This document shows positions 43,749 through 55,775 of a stretch of DNA of 64,000 bases, one piece after another. The notes under the pieces were generated by a model, which saw only the letters and a program-made list of their open reading frames with translations, was not told where the DNA came from and made no database searches. The DNA lies in the NCBI GenBank assembly GCA_024082115.1, contig JAMRYE010000005.1:186001-250000 (forward strand), read 5' to 3'. Each line of letters starts with the position of its first letter. The stretch's first letter is position 1. The stretch comes from Rhinocladiella similis. Lineage: Eukaryota; Ascomycota; Eurotiomycetes; Chaetothyriales; Herpotrichiellaceae. Position numbers and translations under genes: made by a program.

Positions 43749-45758
43749 TCATGAATTTTCCGTCGCTGAAATGCTGTCAAATTCTTCTTGAAATGTATCA
43801 CCTTCATGCTCTAAATAAACCAATTCTGTCCATACTCGAAAGTTTACGACGGCCATGTGCGCCAACATCCTTGCCATAGTGTCCATTTGGAACGGAATTC
43901 GTCCCTGTGATTTCTGTTGTTGCATCTGCTGCCATTGTTTTTGAGCTTCAGATATGCTGAGAGTCGTCATGCCCTGGAATTCAGCGGCATACTCAAGTGC
44001 ACTCTTCTCAAGCTTACACCCGATCGTAATGGCGCGAACGTGATCTCGCTGCTCAGAGTTGAACATGTCTCTCAACTGAGTCGTAGCCTTAGCAACATCA
44101 GCCTCCGAGATCTGCATCGTCCATCCGCAAGCATGGCCAGCGGCATGAGCAAGCTCGAGGCCAATAGCACTTGCGTGCTGGTACCACATATCCGAGATGG
44201 ACGTACCAGGGTCGACGTAACCTTCCGTCAAATCCATAAGGCGACTGTACAAGCGAGCTCGTGTTTCTACGGCTCGGTTTTGCAAACGTCGTCTTGTCAG
44301 TGGATCCTTGCTGCTAGCGTCACGTAGATAGCAGACAAGTTCATCGAAGACTTTCAGAGACATTTCGAGATGGAGAAAGTCTTGGATCTCCTCACGAATA
44401 GTCCTGAGGCGCGACCTGTCGTGCTTTAGAGTTTCTGGGATTACTGGGTTTGACGAGACACAAATCTTTGCCATCCCGTGCACCAAGGGCTCGAGTGCAA
44501 ACGTTCGATGCGTCAAAGGTGCAGTCGAGCAGAGCTTATGCTCCTGTGCTGCCGAGAGGTACCACTGCCGGGAAGGGCCCGCATCTATTCTCTCGCTCAA
44601 GATGCGCAGGCGAAAGTACTCTTGTTGAAAGGGGACTGTATCATCAATGAGATGATATCGGAAACTTCGAATTTGATGATTTGCAACATCTAGCTTCATC
44701 GCTTCGAGGAAGGAGAACAACTTCTCGATCCCAGCAACCAGAGCATGCAGATCGCCCTTTTCTGCCCCCTGCCGTACCTGGTCTGCCATTTCTTGCGCAG
44801 ACTCATCTCTCATTGGCGCGCAGTGCGTCGTCAGAAGTACGCAGAGCCACCGAGCTAGTCGGACAACGTCTAGCAAGCCGTGAGACACTTCTTGTAGAAG
44901 CAGTGTGATATCGAGATACTGCACTATTTGGTCTTGATCGCGGTCGGGCACCAAGATGCTCAGAAGCTCCTTGAGCGTCAAAAACATTTGCCGGAGTCTT
45001 GGTTTGAAGTATTGGCCCTTCATTGGGGCGAAACGACGTGCTTCTTGACATCTCGAGCATGACACCAATTGATTATGCTGATAGACTATCCTTAACTCCG
45101 CCTCTAAACTCAGCCAATATTTCTTAGCCTCTTCCCTCTTCTGTTCCCCTTTACAGCCAGAGACGGGTGTGAAGTGGAGGTCGTGATCATAATTGATGTC
45201 CACCCTTAGGTTGATGTTGGACTGGATATACATGAGGTCCAGCTCCTCTAGGGACTCTCTCGTCACCGGTGGTAGATGAGTGGCGTGAAGAAGAGCCTCG
45301 ACCTCGTCCTCCGCCACGCATGCAGGTATGCTGATCTGCTCGCGTGTGTTGTCTTCGTGAGATCGCCTCCCGTCGAGCACCTGTAGATAAGGATCGGTGT
45401 TCGAAGCCTGTTCGCCTGCCTCGGATGCTTCTGAATGGCACGAAGGCCCGTCCAGAAGGGAGGCCGACCCATGAGCATATCCGACATTTTTCTCGGATTG
45501 ACTATCCCCTTTGGGAGGGATGTCTAACTCGGTACACATGGTCGATTTCATGGTCGTTAAACTTGACGACGAAGAGGCCTCAGACAATGGGCATGTTGTA
45601 GCTGCAGGACTGCGCCTGCCTGTTATAGGATCTCTTTTAGGCTTTGGTGTATTCCCGGGCCCGCCCTGAGAGCCCTTGCCTCTGCCTTCGACGTTGTCTC
45701 GGTCGCATTCTCCTGATTTCCTCATAGAAGGCTCCCACGAGAGACAAGGCCATATCAT
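43749..45758 (-). CDS. SOK1: TCP11/Sok1-family protein
   Basis: Single-exon frame of 669 aa with a true ATG. Residues ~1-150 are Ser/Lys-rich and probably disordered. From ~160 the TCP11 domain runs to the C-terminus: VTRESLEELDLMYIQSNINL and the block ending VDINYDHDLHFTPVSG are diagnostic for the fungal members, followed by all-helical sequence with CSRCQEARRFAPMKGQ, LRTIREEIQDFLHLEM and SALEYAAEFQGMTTL. Yeast Sok1 was found as a high-copy suppressor of protein kinase A loss, so a role near cAMP signalling is inferred from the family; biochemical activity is unknown. Confidence 0.9.
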   Translation of the reverse strand: MIWPCLSWEPSMRKSGECDRDNVEGRGKGSQGGPGNTPKPKRDPITGRRSPAATTCPLSEASSSSSLTTMKSTMCTELDIPPKGDSQSEKNVGYAHGSASLLDGPSCHSEASEAGEQASNTDPYLQVLDGRRSHEDNTREQISIPACVAEDEVEALLHATHLPPVTRESLEELDLMYIQSNINLRVDINYDHDLHFTPVSGCKGEQKREEAKKYWLSLEAELRIVYQHNQLVSCSRCQEARRFAPMKGQYFKPRLRQMFLTLKELLSILVPDRDQDQIVQYLDITLLLQEVSHGLLDVVRLARWLCVLLTTHCAPMRDESAQEMADQVRQGAEKGDLHALVAGIEKLFSFLEAMKLDVANHQIRSFRYHLIDDTVPFQQEYFRLRILSERIDAGPSRQWYLSAAQEHKLCSTAPLTHRTFALEPLVHGMAKICVSSNPVIPETLKHDRSRLRTIREEIQDFLHLEMSLKVFDELVCYLRDASSKDPLTRRRLQNRAVETRARLYSRLMDLTEGYVDPGTSISDMWYQHASAIGLELAHAAGHACGWTMQISEADVAKATTQLRDMFNSEQRDHVRAITIGCKLEKSALEYAAEFQGMTTLSISEAQKQWQQMQQQKSQGRIPFQMDTMARMLAHMAVVNFRVWTELVYLEHEGDTFQEEFDSISATENS

Positions 45759-48083
45759 TTCATTGGCGCATCATTTTCAAACAAGGATCCGTATTGGCGT
45801 TCTAAAGTTCAAGAAGGGTCTTGTCAGACATCGATGTAGGCGCAAGAGAGAGCTTGTTTCTTTGCTGTCCGTATCAAGAGGATGAGGAGGGGCGTGGCCG
45901 TCCAACGGCTCACAGCATCCGTTTGCTCAGCCAGCACAGAATCGGTTTGATGCAAAGCTTGCCAAACAAAGCGGGCTGGCAGATGCAGTCTAACGATGCA
46001 CGTCGGGACCACGAATCTTTGCTGTGGACGCTGGGGAGATGTAACAACTGAGCGGTAAGAGGGCTAGCGGCAGAAGGTCCACACGAGAGTAGTACCCGTT
46101 CAGTTCCAGAAGAACCGTGTGTACCTGAGATGCGAGAGAGTGAAGCGAGTGACAAGCGAGGCCCAAAAGGACAGAACTCCTGGCTGCTCAGGTTGGTTGC
46201 GTCGTCGTCCTGCTGCTGGGGCGATGAGTGGTAAGAGAGTGTCAAGATGGTTGATACTAGGTAGCCTCATTTTTTGTTTGCGACGAAGATCCTGGGTCTA
46301 TTGTTTCTTATTTTGTTACTAGTGTCCCAGCCCTGGCAAGGGGGAGGGCCTTGTCCGGAAATTGCTGAACCGAGCGGCTTTCTAGGACCTGCCAGACAGA
46401 GCAGAGAGCGAGCGCTCGGATACATTCGTGTTGTAAGAGGACATCGAGTTCACCAACTCTGGGCGTCGATATTGGCAGAAGTTCCGTACGGATAGCAAGT
46501 TGGTACCGTAGATAGTGAGTGGTAGTCCACAGTAGTAGACTTAATCCACAACATCCATTGGGATCTCCTCCCTACAGTACAATAGGTACGGAGTAGGTAC
46601 GGATACCATTGAGATCATGCAAGTCGACAGAAACGCCCGTCTCTGCCCTATCGAAGTCCAATGGTGAGCCTCAGCACACCCCAAGCGTCCAACTAGGTTG
46701 TGATGAACTGCAAGGCACAAATCAGAGACTCCGCTACGGCTGTCAACACCCTAGGCTAGCATCGCCTAGCATGAGACAGCCTTGCTATACATGGACAGAA
46801 GGGTTTTGCCACCGAGGTTCCTTTGTACAGTATAGGGTTCCGAGAAAATGAGGCACGGCTCAGCCCAACTCAATGTGTATATAAAACGTCCATCCTCATC
46901 CAAGAAGGTAAAGATCAACTGGTTGTGCGTACTTGTTGTCCCCTTGAGAATGATGTGACACCAGAGATGCTGGAAAGCCCGCGGTGTTACAGGCAAGCGG
47001 ACCCTTTGTCTTACCTTGTACCAGAGCACCGCGACGGGTGCATATGCTACTTCCGTCAGGTGTAGTAAGGGGCACTACTTACGGAGTCCATTTTGCTGAT
47101 TCCATTGGGCAAAAGAAATGCAGGCTTCACAATATCGTGGACAGCAACACACTCGGCACTGTTGAAGTCGTCCTGAAACAGTCAACATCGAGCCGTGGTC
47201 ACGATGGAATCACCATGACCGTATATACATGCCTCATCAAGACCGAAAGTCGCCATCCACTGGCTTGGCTGCTTGCAGTTGCACCAGGCTCGTTGTTCAG
47301 ATGCAAAAAGAAAGCAACAACTCCGTGGGGTGTTGCCAACGACCAAAGCCAACACAGCACCGTGTTGCAGCCGAGATTCATGCGATACGAGATGTGGCAT
47401 ACCCTGAAGAGAATTGCAAATTGCGGTGACTGCAACCTTCGGCTTTGGTGCTCGGGGCTTCAGCACCATGGTGGAAGTGCTTCAATTCGAGACCAACAGA
47501 ACCAGCCATGGGCTTCAACCATCTGCATTTGGTTTCCACCATTGCTAGCTCCTGATCCTGCGATTACGCTGCATTGTGAGAAACTGTGCCGCTGCGCGAA
47601 TCTCATTTCAAGTATAGTGTCGAGACTAAACGCCTCACTTCTAGATACAGCGCCACCGAATGGCGGTGAGACTCCTACGTCTTAGTCGTTCAGGAATGTC
47701 TATCTCCAAGTCAGACTGGCGAAAGCCCAGACCCGGATAACACATTCTGCGTCTGTATCAAAGAAGCCAGCTCACGCTTGACTGCGCGAGCTCAAAAACA
47801 TTCGGCATATTGGCCTCAACGGCTCCATAGTTCGCTACCAACCTCTAGATTCGGACCCCCAATTATGGGCCGATCTCTGTCTTGTTCAGGCCATGAAAGT
47901 ACTCCGTAACTAACCACGAAATTCTCGTCGAGGGCATGCCAAATACATGCTGACGCTGTGTGACGGCGTTGGCAGTATGCATGAAGGCCACCCGGCCAGC
48001 TCTGACTGGGACGTTCTGGGGCTTTGACATCTACACTACCGCAACCAGGAATTCAGATCAATGGTATTCAATGGACTAGATAG
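45759..48083. other. Large non-coding interval (2.3 kb)
   Basis: Separates the TCP11-like gene from the MDR reductase gene. Motif copies TACGGAGTA (46587) and TACTCCGTA (47900) lie here. The 233-codon frame at 46984-47685 has no hydrophobic core, domain or splice support and is not called. I see no gene. Confidence 0.45.
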
Positions 48084-49228
48084 TTATGGATCCTGGACCT
48101 TGACAACCACTTTTCGTGATCCAGCTGCGCCGGACTTCTGGTGCTTGTAAGCCTTCACAGCGTCTTCGAACCCGCCTTCTCCGAACAATACATATTCAAG
48201 AGGATGCAATTTGCCAGCTTCTACCAGGCCGGTAATCACTGGTCTGTACTGTTCAATCCTTGCATTCAACTCTTCCGCTTCAGGGCGTCCAATCCCCCCG
48301 AGTTTCAGCAAGTGCGTCTTGCCACCCTCAAAATCACTGATACCTGTCCAGTCATTCGTCGTCGAGAAGTATTTGTTGGACTCATTCGTTGCTTTGAACA
48401 GTTCCTTGGCCAACAACGGGTCATCTGCCGCAGCTGCGTCAAAGATTTTCGACACTTTGCCCGAGGTGATGTCCATGGCTGCCTTGACTTGTTCCTCCAG
48501 GGGAACCTTGTAATCGAAAGGGATTGCACCGCGTTCCTTGACTGTGGCGGCAGACTTGGTTGAGCATGATGCCGCGACCTTGTAGCCACAGGCTCTAGCC
48601 AACTGAACTGCGCATTTTCCAACACTACTCGCACCACCAAGGACAATGATCCAGTCGTCATGAGGAGGAGGGAGGTTCTGCGGATCCGGCAACGGGACTT
48701 TGAGGCCCTCTATCAAGCCCAAAAACGCCGTTTCAGCAGCCACGCCTAGCGTGGCCGCCTGCACCAGCGAGATGTTGTTTGGTTTGTGCATAGCAACTCG
48801 AGCGTCCATAAGAAAATACTCCTGACCAGCAGCATATTTCGTCGACCCGAGCCGGGTACAGCCAAAAACCTCATCGCCAGCCTTGAAGCCATACTTGGTT
48901 TGAGCTTGCTCCCCGGCCTCGATGACGATCCCACCCGTGTCGACCCCCAAGACCAGGGGCCAATTGACGACAAGGAGTCCGTAGTCGCTCATGAAGGAGT
49001 CGCTGCGTCCAGGTCAGAGGTCGCTAGAAAAGCAACACCAGTGGACTATTGAGGCAGGTGCTTTAAACATCATTGGGGTCCTGGAATGAGTACAGCGACG
49101 ACTTACACTGGATTGATGGCCACGTAAACTGACCTCACAAGGATCTGATCTGGTTCTGGTGTCGGTTTCTCCAGAGTGTCAACGACTTTGGGTTCGGCAC
49201 CCTGGTTAGTAAAGACAACACCTTTCAT
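48084..49228 (-). CDS. Zinc-independent MDR oxidoreductase (enoyl-reductase/quinone-reductase type)
   Basis: Exons 49107-49228 and 48084-49002 are joined across a 104-nt GTAAGT...GCAG intron; 346 aa. The join reads VAINPVDSFMSDYGLLVVNW, the family's substrate-side start. The Rossmann motif VLGGASSVGKCAVQLARACGY binds NAD(P)H, and the typical alcohol dehydrogenase zinc ligands are absent. This subgroup includes fungal trans-acting enoyl reductases and ToxD-like proteins as well as general reductases. It reduces an activated double bond using NADPH, but the substrate is unknown. No polyketide synthase or other pathway core gene is visible nearby, so a general reductase is as likely as a biosynthetic one. 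Confidence 0.9.
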
Positions 49229-50219
49229 CGTTGCGGCGGGAGTATCAGGAATGGCAGCACTGGCAGATATAGGTACCGACCAGAAGGTTGATGGTGAGGG
49301 GAGTCAAAGAGCGGCATGGCATCCCTGATATACTGCAGTCGGTACGTAAACCCCCAGTGTCCCCTACACAACAGCAGGCAACAGAGCTGTCAACGTGGCA
49401 ACTCATTCGTATCCCCTACATGGGCTATACCGACTTGAGGACATGGTACTGTCGTTGTTGCAAGCTTTGAGCATGCAGACTCCGGATCGCAAACCAATAA
49501 CTAGTCAACACCCGAATTGTGTTGATATATCCTTCTGTGCCATAGGTCCGCCCTGTGAAGAAGGAAAATAGCCTAGAAGTAAGCAAAGGTTAGAAGGCCT
49601 CTGAGGGGCCAGAGCGGTAACACTGAACGGCTTGCAGACATAGTTCAGCACAAGAAGGTTTCGACAGGGATATTGGTCTTTGAATACGTCGGATACGAGG
49701 AGGGGTTGCCGTAATCAGCCTGCACTCATATCATATAGGATCGAAGTACAACGTAAACTCCTCGACTGGGCCAAGGTGCGATTCTGCGAAGCAAGTTGAC
49801 CTTCATATGGCGGCATCTAAAAGGTACAGCATGTCACCCATAAAGGGAGTGTGGACTGTAAGGGGCTGCGAATGAAGTCGGCGACACCTGCAATGAATCG
49901 CCGGATTTCGATTCAACGCCTGCTAAGAGTACATTTCGTCTGACGCCGTAGTTTGTTGTGTCTGGTGCGGAAAGCCCAGCACATAAACAACGCAAGCACT
50001 CTGTCAGTCAAGACCTTTATTTATGTTGGAGCTTCGGAGTTCAGGGCACATGAATTTAGCTCCAGTCCCAACTTTCTCAACAGACCCTTGGACGTTCCAA
50101 ATTAATTGCCCGCCGTCTGCCTCCCACGCTTGACATTGTTCAGGACAATTCCCTTTCCTGAGTCGAGCAAGGTTTGCTTCCTTTGTTGGTCGGTGTGATC
50201 TATCTTCCCTACCGCTGCC
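49229..50219. other. Divergent promoter region, MDR gene and PDX1
   Basis: About 1 kb of non-coding DNA between divergent genes. It ends in a pyrimidine-rich leader just before the PDX1 ATG. No other gene. Confidence 0.45.
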
Positions 50220-51587
50220 ATGGCGGGCAGACAGTCTGTAAGACTGCTCGCGCGGCAGCTTGCGACGCAGCGCTCACACGCCCAACATCAAATCCGCCGA
50301 CCCTTCTCTAATGCCTCTTGCTACCTTGAAGCACACAATTTCACGATGCCGGCCATGTCTCCTACCATGACCGAGGGCAATATCTCCAGCTGGAAAGTGA
50401 AAGAGGGAGACTCCTTCTCAGCAGGTGATATTCTGCTAGAGATCGAGACGGACAAAGCTACCATGGACGTCGAGGCCCAGGAAGACGGGGTGATGGCCAA
50501 GATCTTCGCCGAGGACGGGTCGAAAGCAGTCAAAGTCGGCACGAGGATAGCAGTTCTTGGTGACGCTGGCGACGACGTCTCAAGCCTCGAAATCCCCGCC
50601 GACGACTCCAAACCCACAGAATCACCGGCGGACAATGTCCAGGGCAACAAAGGAGACGGAAACAAATACGAGTCATCTGGCGTTGAGAAAGAGATCCAAG
50701 GCACACCCGAAAACAAGAGACCGGCAAAGGACAAGCCCGAGACAAGTCCGACTGGCGCCGGCCAGAATCCCAAATACCCCCTCTACCCATCTGTCATTGC
50801 CCTCATTCACGAAAAGCACATCCCAGATGAGGATGTCCTAAAGATCACAGCCACCGGCCCCAACGGTCGTCTCCTCAAAGGTGACGTGCTCGCATACCTG
50901 GGCACGATCGAGTCCGATTACCCCTCCGAACAATCCAAGCGCATTGAACACCTCGAGCATCTCGACCTAAGCAACATCAAACTCCTCCCAGCGCAGACGA
51001 AACCCGCAGGCGCAGCTCCGACGACGGAAGCAGCTGCCCCCGTACCAGAGGCGCCCAAGGTGACCAGCATCGCCATCACCATCTCCCTGGCCGAAGTGCT
51101 CAAGGTACAAAAGCGAATCAAGGACACCCTTGGGGCGACTGTGCCTCTGTCCACGTTCCTCGCCCGAGCAGTCGACCTCGCCAACGACGACCTGCCCAAT
51201 CCCAAGGGCACCAAACCCTCAGCAGACGACCTCTTCAACGCCGTGTTGGGACTGGACACTATCCCAACGACATCACGTGGCGCGTATCTCCCCCAGATCG
51301 ATGCCTTCGCCCTCTCCTCCCCCAAGGCCTCCCTGGCACGCAAAGCCAGTCCTTCCAAGCAGCCTGATATCATTGACATCCTCTCGGGCAAAGTTATTCC
51401 AAAACGCGCGGCACCCCGGTCCTCTGCCTTCCTGGCCCCAGCACCCGGCAGAAATCTCTCTACGGCCGACGGCGCACTGAACACATTCAGCCTCACCGTG
51501 CCCGCGGGCGAGGAGAAGCGAGCAAAGACATTCCTCGAACGAGTCAAGACTGTGCTGCAAGTCGAGCCGGGGAAGTTGATTCTCTAG
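50220..51587 (+). CDS. PDX1: Pyruvate dehydrogenase complex E3-binding protein (protein X)
   Basis: Single-exon frame of 455 aa. The first ~35 residues are Arg/Gln/Ser-rich without acids (RLLARQLATQRSHAQ), a mitochondrial presequence. The lipoyl domain follows (FTMPAMSPTMTEGNISSWK, lipoylated Lys ~79 in ETDKATMD). After a charged linker comes the peripheral-subunit-binding domain (~189-228, YPSVIALIHEKHIPDEDVLK, GPNGRLLKGDVLAYLG) that docks E3. The C-terminal part resembles E2 loosely but lacks the acyltransferase HxxxD motif, as expected for protein X rather than E2. It tethers dihydrolipoamide dehydrogenase to the pyruvate dehydrogenase core. Confidence 0.94.
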   Translation: MAGRQSVRLLARQLATQRSHAQHQIRRPFSNASCYLEAHNFTMPAMSPTMTEGNISSWKVKEGDSFSAGDILLEIETDKATMDVEAQEDGVMAKIFAEDGSKAVKVGTRIAVLGDAGDDVSSLEIPADDSKPTESPADNVQGNKGDGNKYESSGVEKEIQGTPENKRPAKDKPETSPTGAGQNPKYPLYPSVIALIHEKHIPDEDVLKITATGPNGRLLKGDVLAYLGTIESDYPSEQSKRIEHLEHLDLSNIKLLPAQTKPAGAAPTTEAAAPVPEAPKVTSIAITISLAEVLKVQKRIKDTLGATVPLSTFLARAVDLANDDLPNPKGTKPSADDLFNAVLGLDTIPTTSRGAYLPQIDAFALSSPKASLARKASPSKQPDIIDILSGKVIPKRAAPRSSAFLAPAPGRNLSTADGALNTFSLTVPAGEEKRAKTFLERVKTVLQVEPGKLIL

Positions 51588-52588
51588 GCTCGCATCCTAT
51601 TCTGTACCTGGGCATGCCGCTCCCCGCACCAGTACTCCTTGATATCTAAAAGCACGAGTACTTAGTGGCGGTGGGTGGCACGGTGGGAGGGAAAAAGATT
51701 ACAAGGGCAGCCCAGGGCTTGCTTTTACTAGGCTGGGCTGTCACAGCGGTACTCTTGGAATAATGTACTCCGTACAGACTGATCATTCATCTCAGCCTGA
51801 CTTTTCTATTCTGGTCTGTAGAACAAACATCGATTCAAGCGAGCACACGTGGAGTTTGTTTACGACCTCGACCTCGACCCCTACTTCGTTTCTGTTTCTT
51901 TCTGTCTTCTCTTCCAATTCCATTTTTCAATTCATTGCGAGTTGCAGCGTACTCTTTAGTCTGGATGGACATGTTCAACTTCATTGATACCTTGGGTACA
52001 TATAGCCACGATACCTCCATACCGCCACCATTCGAGAGCACCTATGCGCCAACGCTTTGAGACGACCGCCCGCCCGCTCTGCGCCCCATGTAATCGCAAT
52101 CGCGATCGCGAACCCCATTCTCCATGTACAGATACCTGTGAATTCATGTACGAATGAATGATACTAGCTACTACCTTAGCCAGGTATTTGGGTAAGTAAC
52201 CTGACGCCTTCGCCAAGTCCGAATGCAAAATTCCCACGCTGTCTTCCCTCGCTGTCGTAAGAAAAATATCAATCAATGACTCAATCATTATCACTGGTGG
52301 TTCTGGTAGTGGGTGTGTCCGAAGTATTGCGTGTCTTCTATTCTGGATTCGCAGCAGCAGATCGTTCAATTCATCTCAGCCAAAAGTTAAGATATGATCA
52401 TGCTACCGCCGCCGCATCCTCTTTCGTGAGATGTGATAAAGATGACCGTTTTCTTGTTTCTGGCTGTACTTTTTCAATGGTGGAAATATGGTCGGAGAAG
52501 GTCGAAAAGGTCAAGTGGTACGTCGTCAAATTAGTGAGTGACAAACGTTTTGTTGCTTCCCTCTTGACCTCAAACACAAATGCTGTCG
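51588..52588. other. Convergent 3' region of PDX1 and CDH1
   Basis: 1 kb of non-coding DNA between two 3' ends, with TACTCCGTA at 51766. No gene seen; the small frames on each strand have no domain. Confidence 0.45.
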
Positions 52589-54394
52589 TCAACGGATCGC
52601 GCCCCAATCACCAAGTTTGCCAGATATCCCATCACTACTGCGGCCCTCGTTGCCTTTCTTGCCAAACACGCGCCAGAAACGTAACGTTTCATCTCCGGCA
52701 CCTGTTACCACGGTCGTGCCATCGGGACTGGTGCTGAGATAAAGAACGCGGAATGTATGCCCGGTCAGACTGACCACCTGCTCCATTTTCGGATATTTCC
52801 AGACCACAATCTGGTTTTGGCTGTATCCATGTGTGCTTACAATCTCGTCACTATTTTTGCTCCAGGCCAGATTGCAGACCTGGCTCCCAGTGTCGACCTC
52901 CTTGATGAGAGACCCAGTTGAGGTGTTCCAAAACTTGATGGACCGATCTGCTGTTCCACCTCCAGATGCGAGAAGATGATGTTGGTGAGGGCTCCAAGCG
53001 ATGGCCTTGACGGCAGCGACGTGGTTCGAGAATCTGTACAATGGTGTCTCGGAGAGCTTGTCCCAGACACACAGTTTGTTGTCGTTTCCTCCTGAAGCGA
53101 GTTGGCCATCTTCGGTGTTCCAACGGAGGCCGCACACTTCTTGTTTGTGACCAGCCAAACGTCTCAAATACTGATCCGGACTCCGCACATCTCGGTGGTA
53201 TATTAGCCGATCTCTTGAGCCAGACGTCAAAATGTGATCGTTCCAAGCTAAAGCTCCCACTCGAGCTGAGTGGCCCGTCATCGTCCTAAGTCTTCGAGAT
53301 TTTTCAGCATCATATATCTGAACGAATCCTTTGTGAGTTCCAATAGCAAGATGCGACCCGCGTTGTATCCATGCCACAGATGTCACCACATCATTGTCTG
53401 GCAGCTTGCATAGCTGTGTGACTTTGCCCGTCGTGCTGTTCCACATGTAGACACATGATCCTAGGCCTACTCCGAGAATATTCGCTGAACCCCAGTCGAC
53501 TAGATTGAGGTAGAAATCGTCTGCCAGCTCTGGAGCGTCCAACACTTTATAAGGTACTTTTGCAATGGGTCGAGGTTGTTTGCGGGGAGTTTGAAGAATT
53601 GATTGTGAAGAGTAGTTGATGGGAGATATGGAGTAGAGATCGGATCTTGCGTTGAGGTTTATCAGTCCTGGATGCTTGCCCGTTCTCGACGAAGGCGTCG
53701 GATGACCAGATCCTATCACTTTTTGGGGGGATTTGTACGAAAACATATTCTTGTGAGGAGTTGTGGGAGTTATGGAGGCAGGAGGCATGGCGGACATCGA
53801 GGGTTGACCGGGAGGAGTCTGTCGTCGTCCGAAGAGGTCATCTGGAGATATTGATCTGAAGTCTTGAGGGACTGAGTCGCCCATCAGTTCATTTCGGAGG
53901 ACTGTCGAATATGTTCTGTTTGCTTCTTCTGTCCGCTGGAAATGGAGTTCACCATGAGGAGTCTTCTTTTTCGACCGGGAGGGTGTAGCAGGCGAGCCTT
54001 CGTCGTGGAGGAGACTATAGCTGGCTTGTAGATCTTGCCCGTCTCTATTTGGTATGAACCTGGCAATTCGTGTCAATAGACGTTTGGGCGCAGTACAGCG
54101 CTTCCTAGCTTACCGGTCACCATAAACTCGCTGTCTCTTCCGACTAGGGCTTCTCCCAGGCGTTCTGTCTCTCGATCTTCCTGCACTCTCAAAGTCCTTT
54201 AGTCTTCGGCTCAACGCATCCGCTTCCATCGCCTCAGTTGCTCGTTGTACGGCGGACATATTACTGTCTTGTAGCGAGAGTCGCTTGCTGGCAATCGTCG
54301 GAGGTGTTTTCGAGCCCACTGGAGTCGGAAGGGGAGGTGTATGAGGACGATCAACGTGTGCAAGTGTTGCAGGTGTTGCAGTGTCGTCGGCCAT
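52589..54394 (-). CDS. CDH1: Cdh1/Fizzy-related APC/C co-activator
   Basis: Exons 54114-54394 and 52589-54059 are joined across a 54-nt GTAAGC...CCAG intron; 583 aa. The splice junction recreates the C-box DRFIPNR (~93-99), essential for binding the anaphase-promoting complex. Residues ~100-260 are flexible and rich in Ser-Pro/Thr-Pro sites typical of CDK regulation. A seven-bladed WD40 propeller occupies ~265-565 (KVLDAPELADDFYLN, LTSGSRDRLIYHRDVR, GGNDNKLCVWD, ASGGGTADRSIKFWN). The protein ends in Ile-Arg (GDWGAIR), the IR tail that binds the APC/C. Overall layout fits Cdh1 (Hct1, Ste9) better than Cdc20. It directs cyclins and other substrates for ubiquitination at mitotic exit and in G1. 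Confidence 0.95.
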
Positions 54395-55775
54395 GATGAT
54401 TGTATATTGATGGTGTTGTGCAGTGGTGGAGACAGGGTGGTCGACGAGGGCAACGTCGAAGTGCAGTGAAGGTCAAATGAGCGACAAGTGAGAGAATCAG
54501 GTCTGGTTTTGTCTGTCACAATTGTATGCAAAGCAGATCGAGGTTTGTTGCTGGCCTCTGCAACCGCGACCGTTTGAGCGAGGGTGAGTGGGTGGATTGG
54601 TATAAAGAATGGCTATGCGCGCTGGTAGAGAAAAGACATAATGCAGAAATATCGACAGGCGGCAGAGAGCGAATCGATGTGGCTCATAAATGGCGATTGG
54701 TAAAGATTAGGTACAGTGAAGGTGAGGGTGATGTTGATGATTGTCTGTATGTGTTTGCCGTACGGAGTAATTCGTATGGACAACTTCACCAGGTCAAAGC
54801 GTATCGACGCCTATTGTCTCGGTACCAGCCTAATCGCCCGCCACTAACCCGCGAACCGCAGTGAGTGCTTTAGGTGCATTAGGTACCTCGCTTTGTGCCT
54901 TTAGGTGCCTACTTAGGGCTTTGTCCTTCCACCCTCAGCGCCAAGCACCTGGGCCCTTCACCTTCAGTCTATGGATACATGTATGGAGTACAGTTCAAGC
55001 GCTCTCATGCCGGCGGAGTATGCGTAACAATGATTTTACTGCTTCGCCTCCTTGACACAATTGACAAATGTGTTCAGATCCCTTGGTTAGTGAAGATGGA
55101 GCACAAAAGAATGGAATGTCACATTGTTATCTATGAGCAGGGAAGCTTCTTCACGTACCTAGAAGAGCTCACTACCTTGGGCATCACAACAAAGCACTTT
55201 ACGCGGCCAGGAAAGTGACCATGCAAGCTCCAAAACATCGCGTCTCTTTGTTTTGGGCGGCAAGGGGCATCTTCAATGCTATTTGGTCACTTGTTTCAGC
55301 ATTCTTCTCGCATCATGCCTATGCTGGGCTTCGTGGTGCGGTTTGTGAGATGCTTGCGGGGAGAGAAATGATTCGATGAGAGACGAGTTTCAGATCAACA
55401 AGCCCTGGCAAGACCCTTGGCCTCACTGAGAGCCTCGAGGACTCCGTAATCATGCCTGGTGCCCGTTCAGCTTGCCTATAATAGGTCGATACCCCAGGGT
55501 GATAAGCGGCTGCAAGGCTGAGGGCGATGCCGAGATGAGGCGAGAGAGCTTGGGCCGGTGACCAGTGGCATCACGAGGGCATCTCCAGGTGCTATGTACA
55601 GAGTACGAGTAGTTCACTGTAAACTGACTGCAAACTCCGTACGTTACACCACGTCCAATTGTCTGATTCTCTTCCTTTTCTATAGTATCATATTGCATGA
55701 CGAGAGTACATCTATTGACTCTCTAACTCCCAGACTCGACCCTGGGATCTTGTGCGATTTACACTAGACCATTAC
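54395..55775. other. Divergent promoter region, CDH1 and aspartyl aminopeptidase
   Basis: 1.4 kb of non-coding DNA between divergent genes. TACGGAGTA occurs at 54761 and partial ACTCCGTA forms near 55442 and 55635. The two short frames on the plus strand have no domain. Confidence 0.45.

Noticed and set aside
46984..47685. 233-codon plus-strand frame
   Set aside because: Composition and pattern do not resemble protein; no homology-like motif; located in a large intergenic interval.
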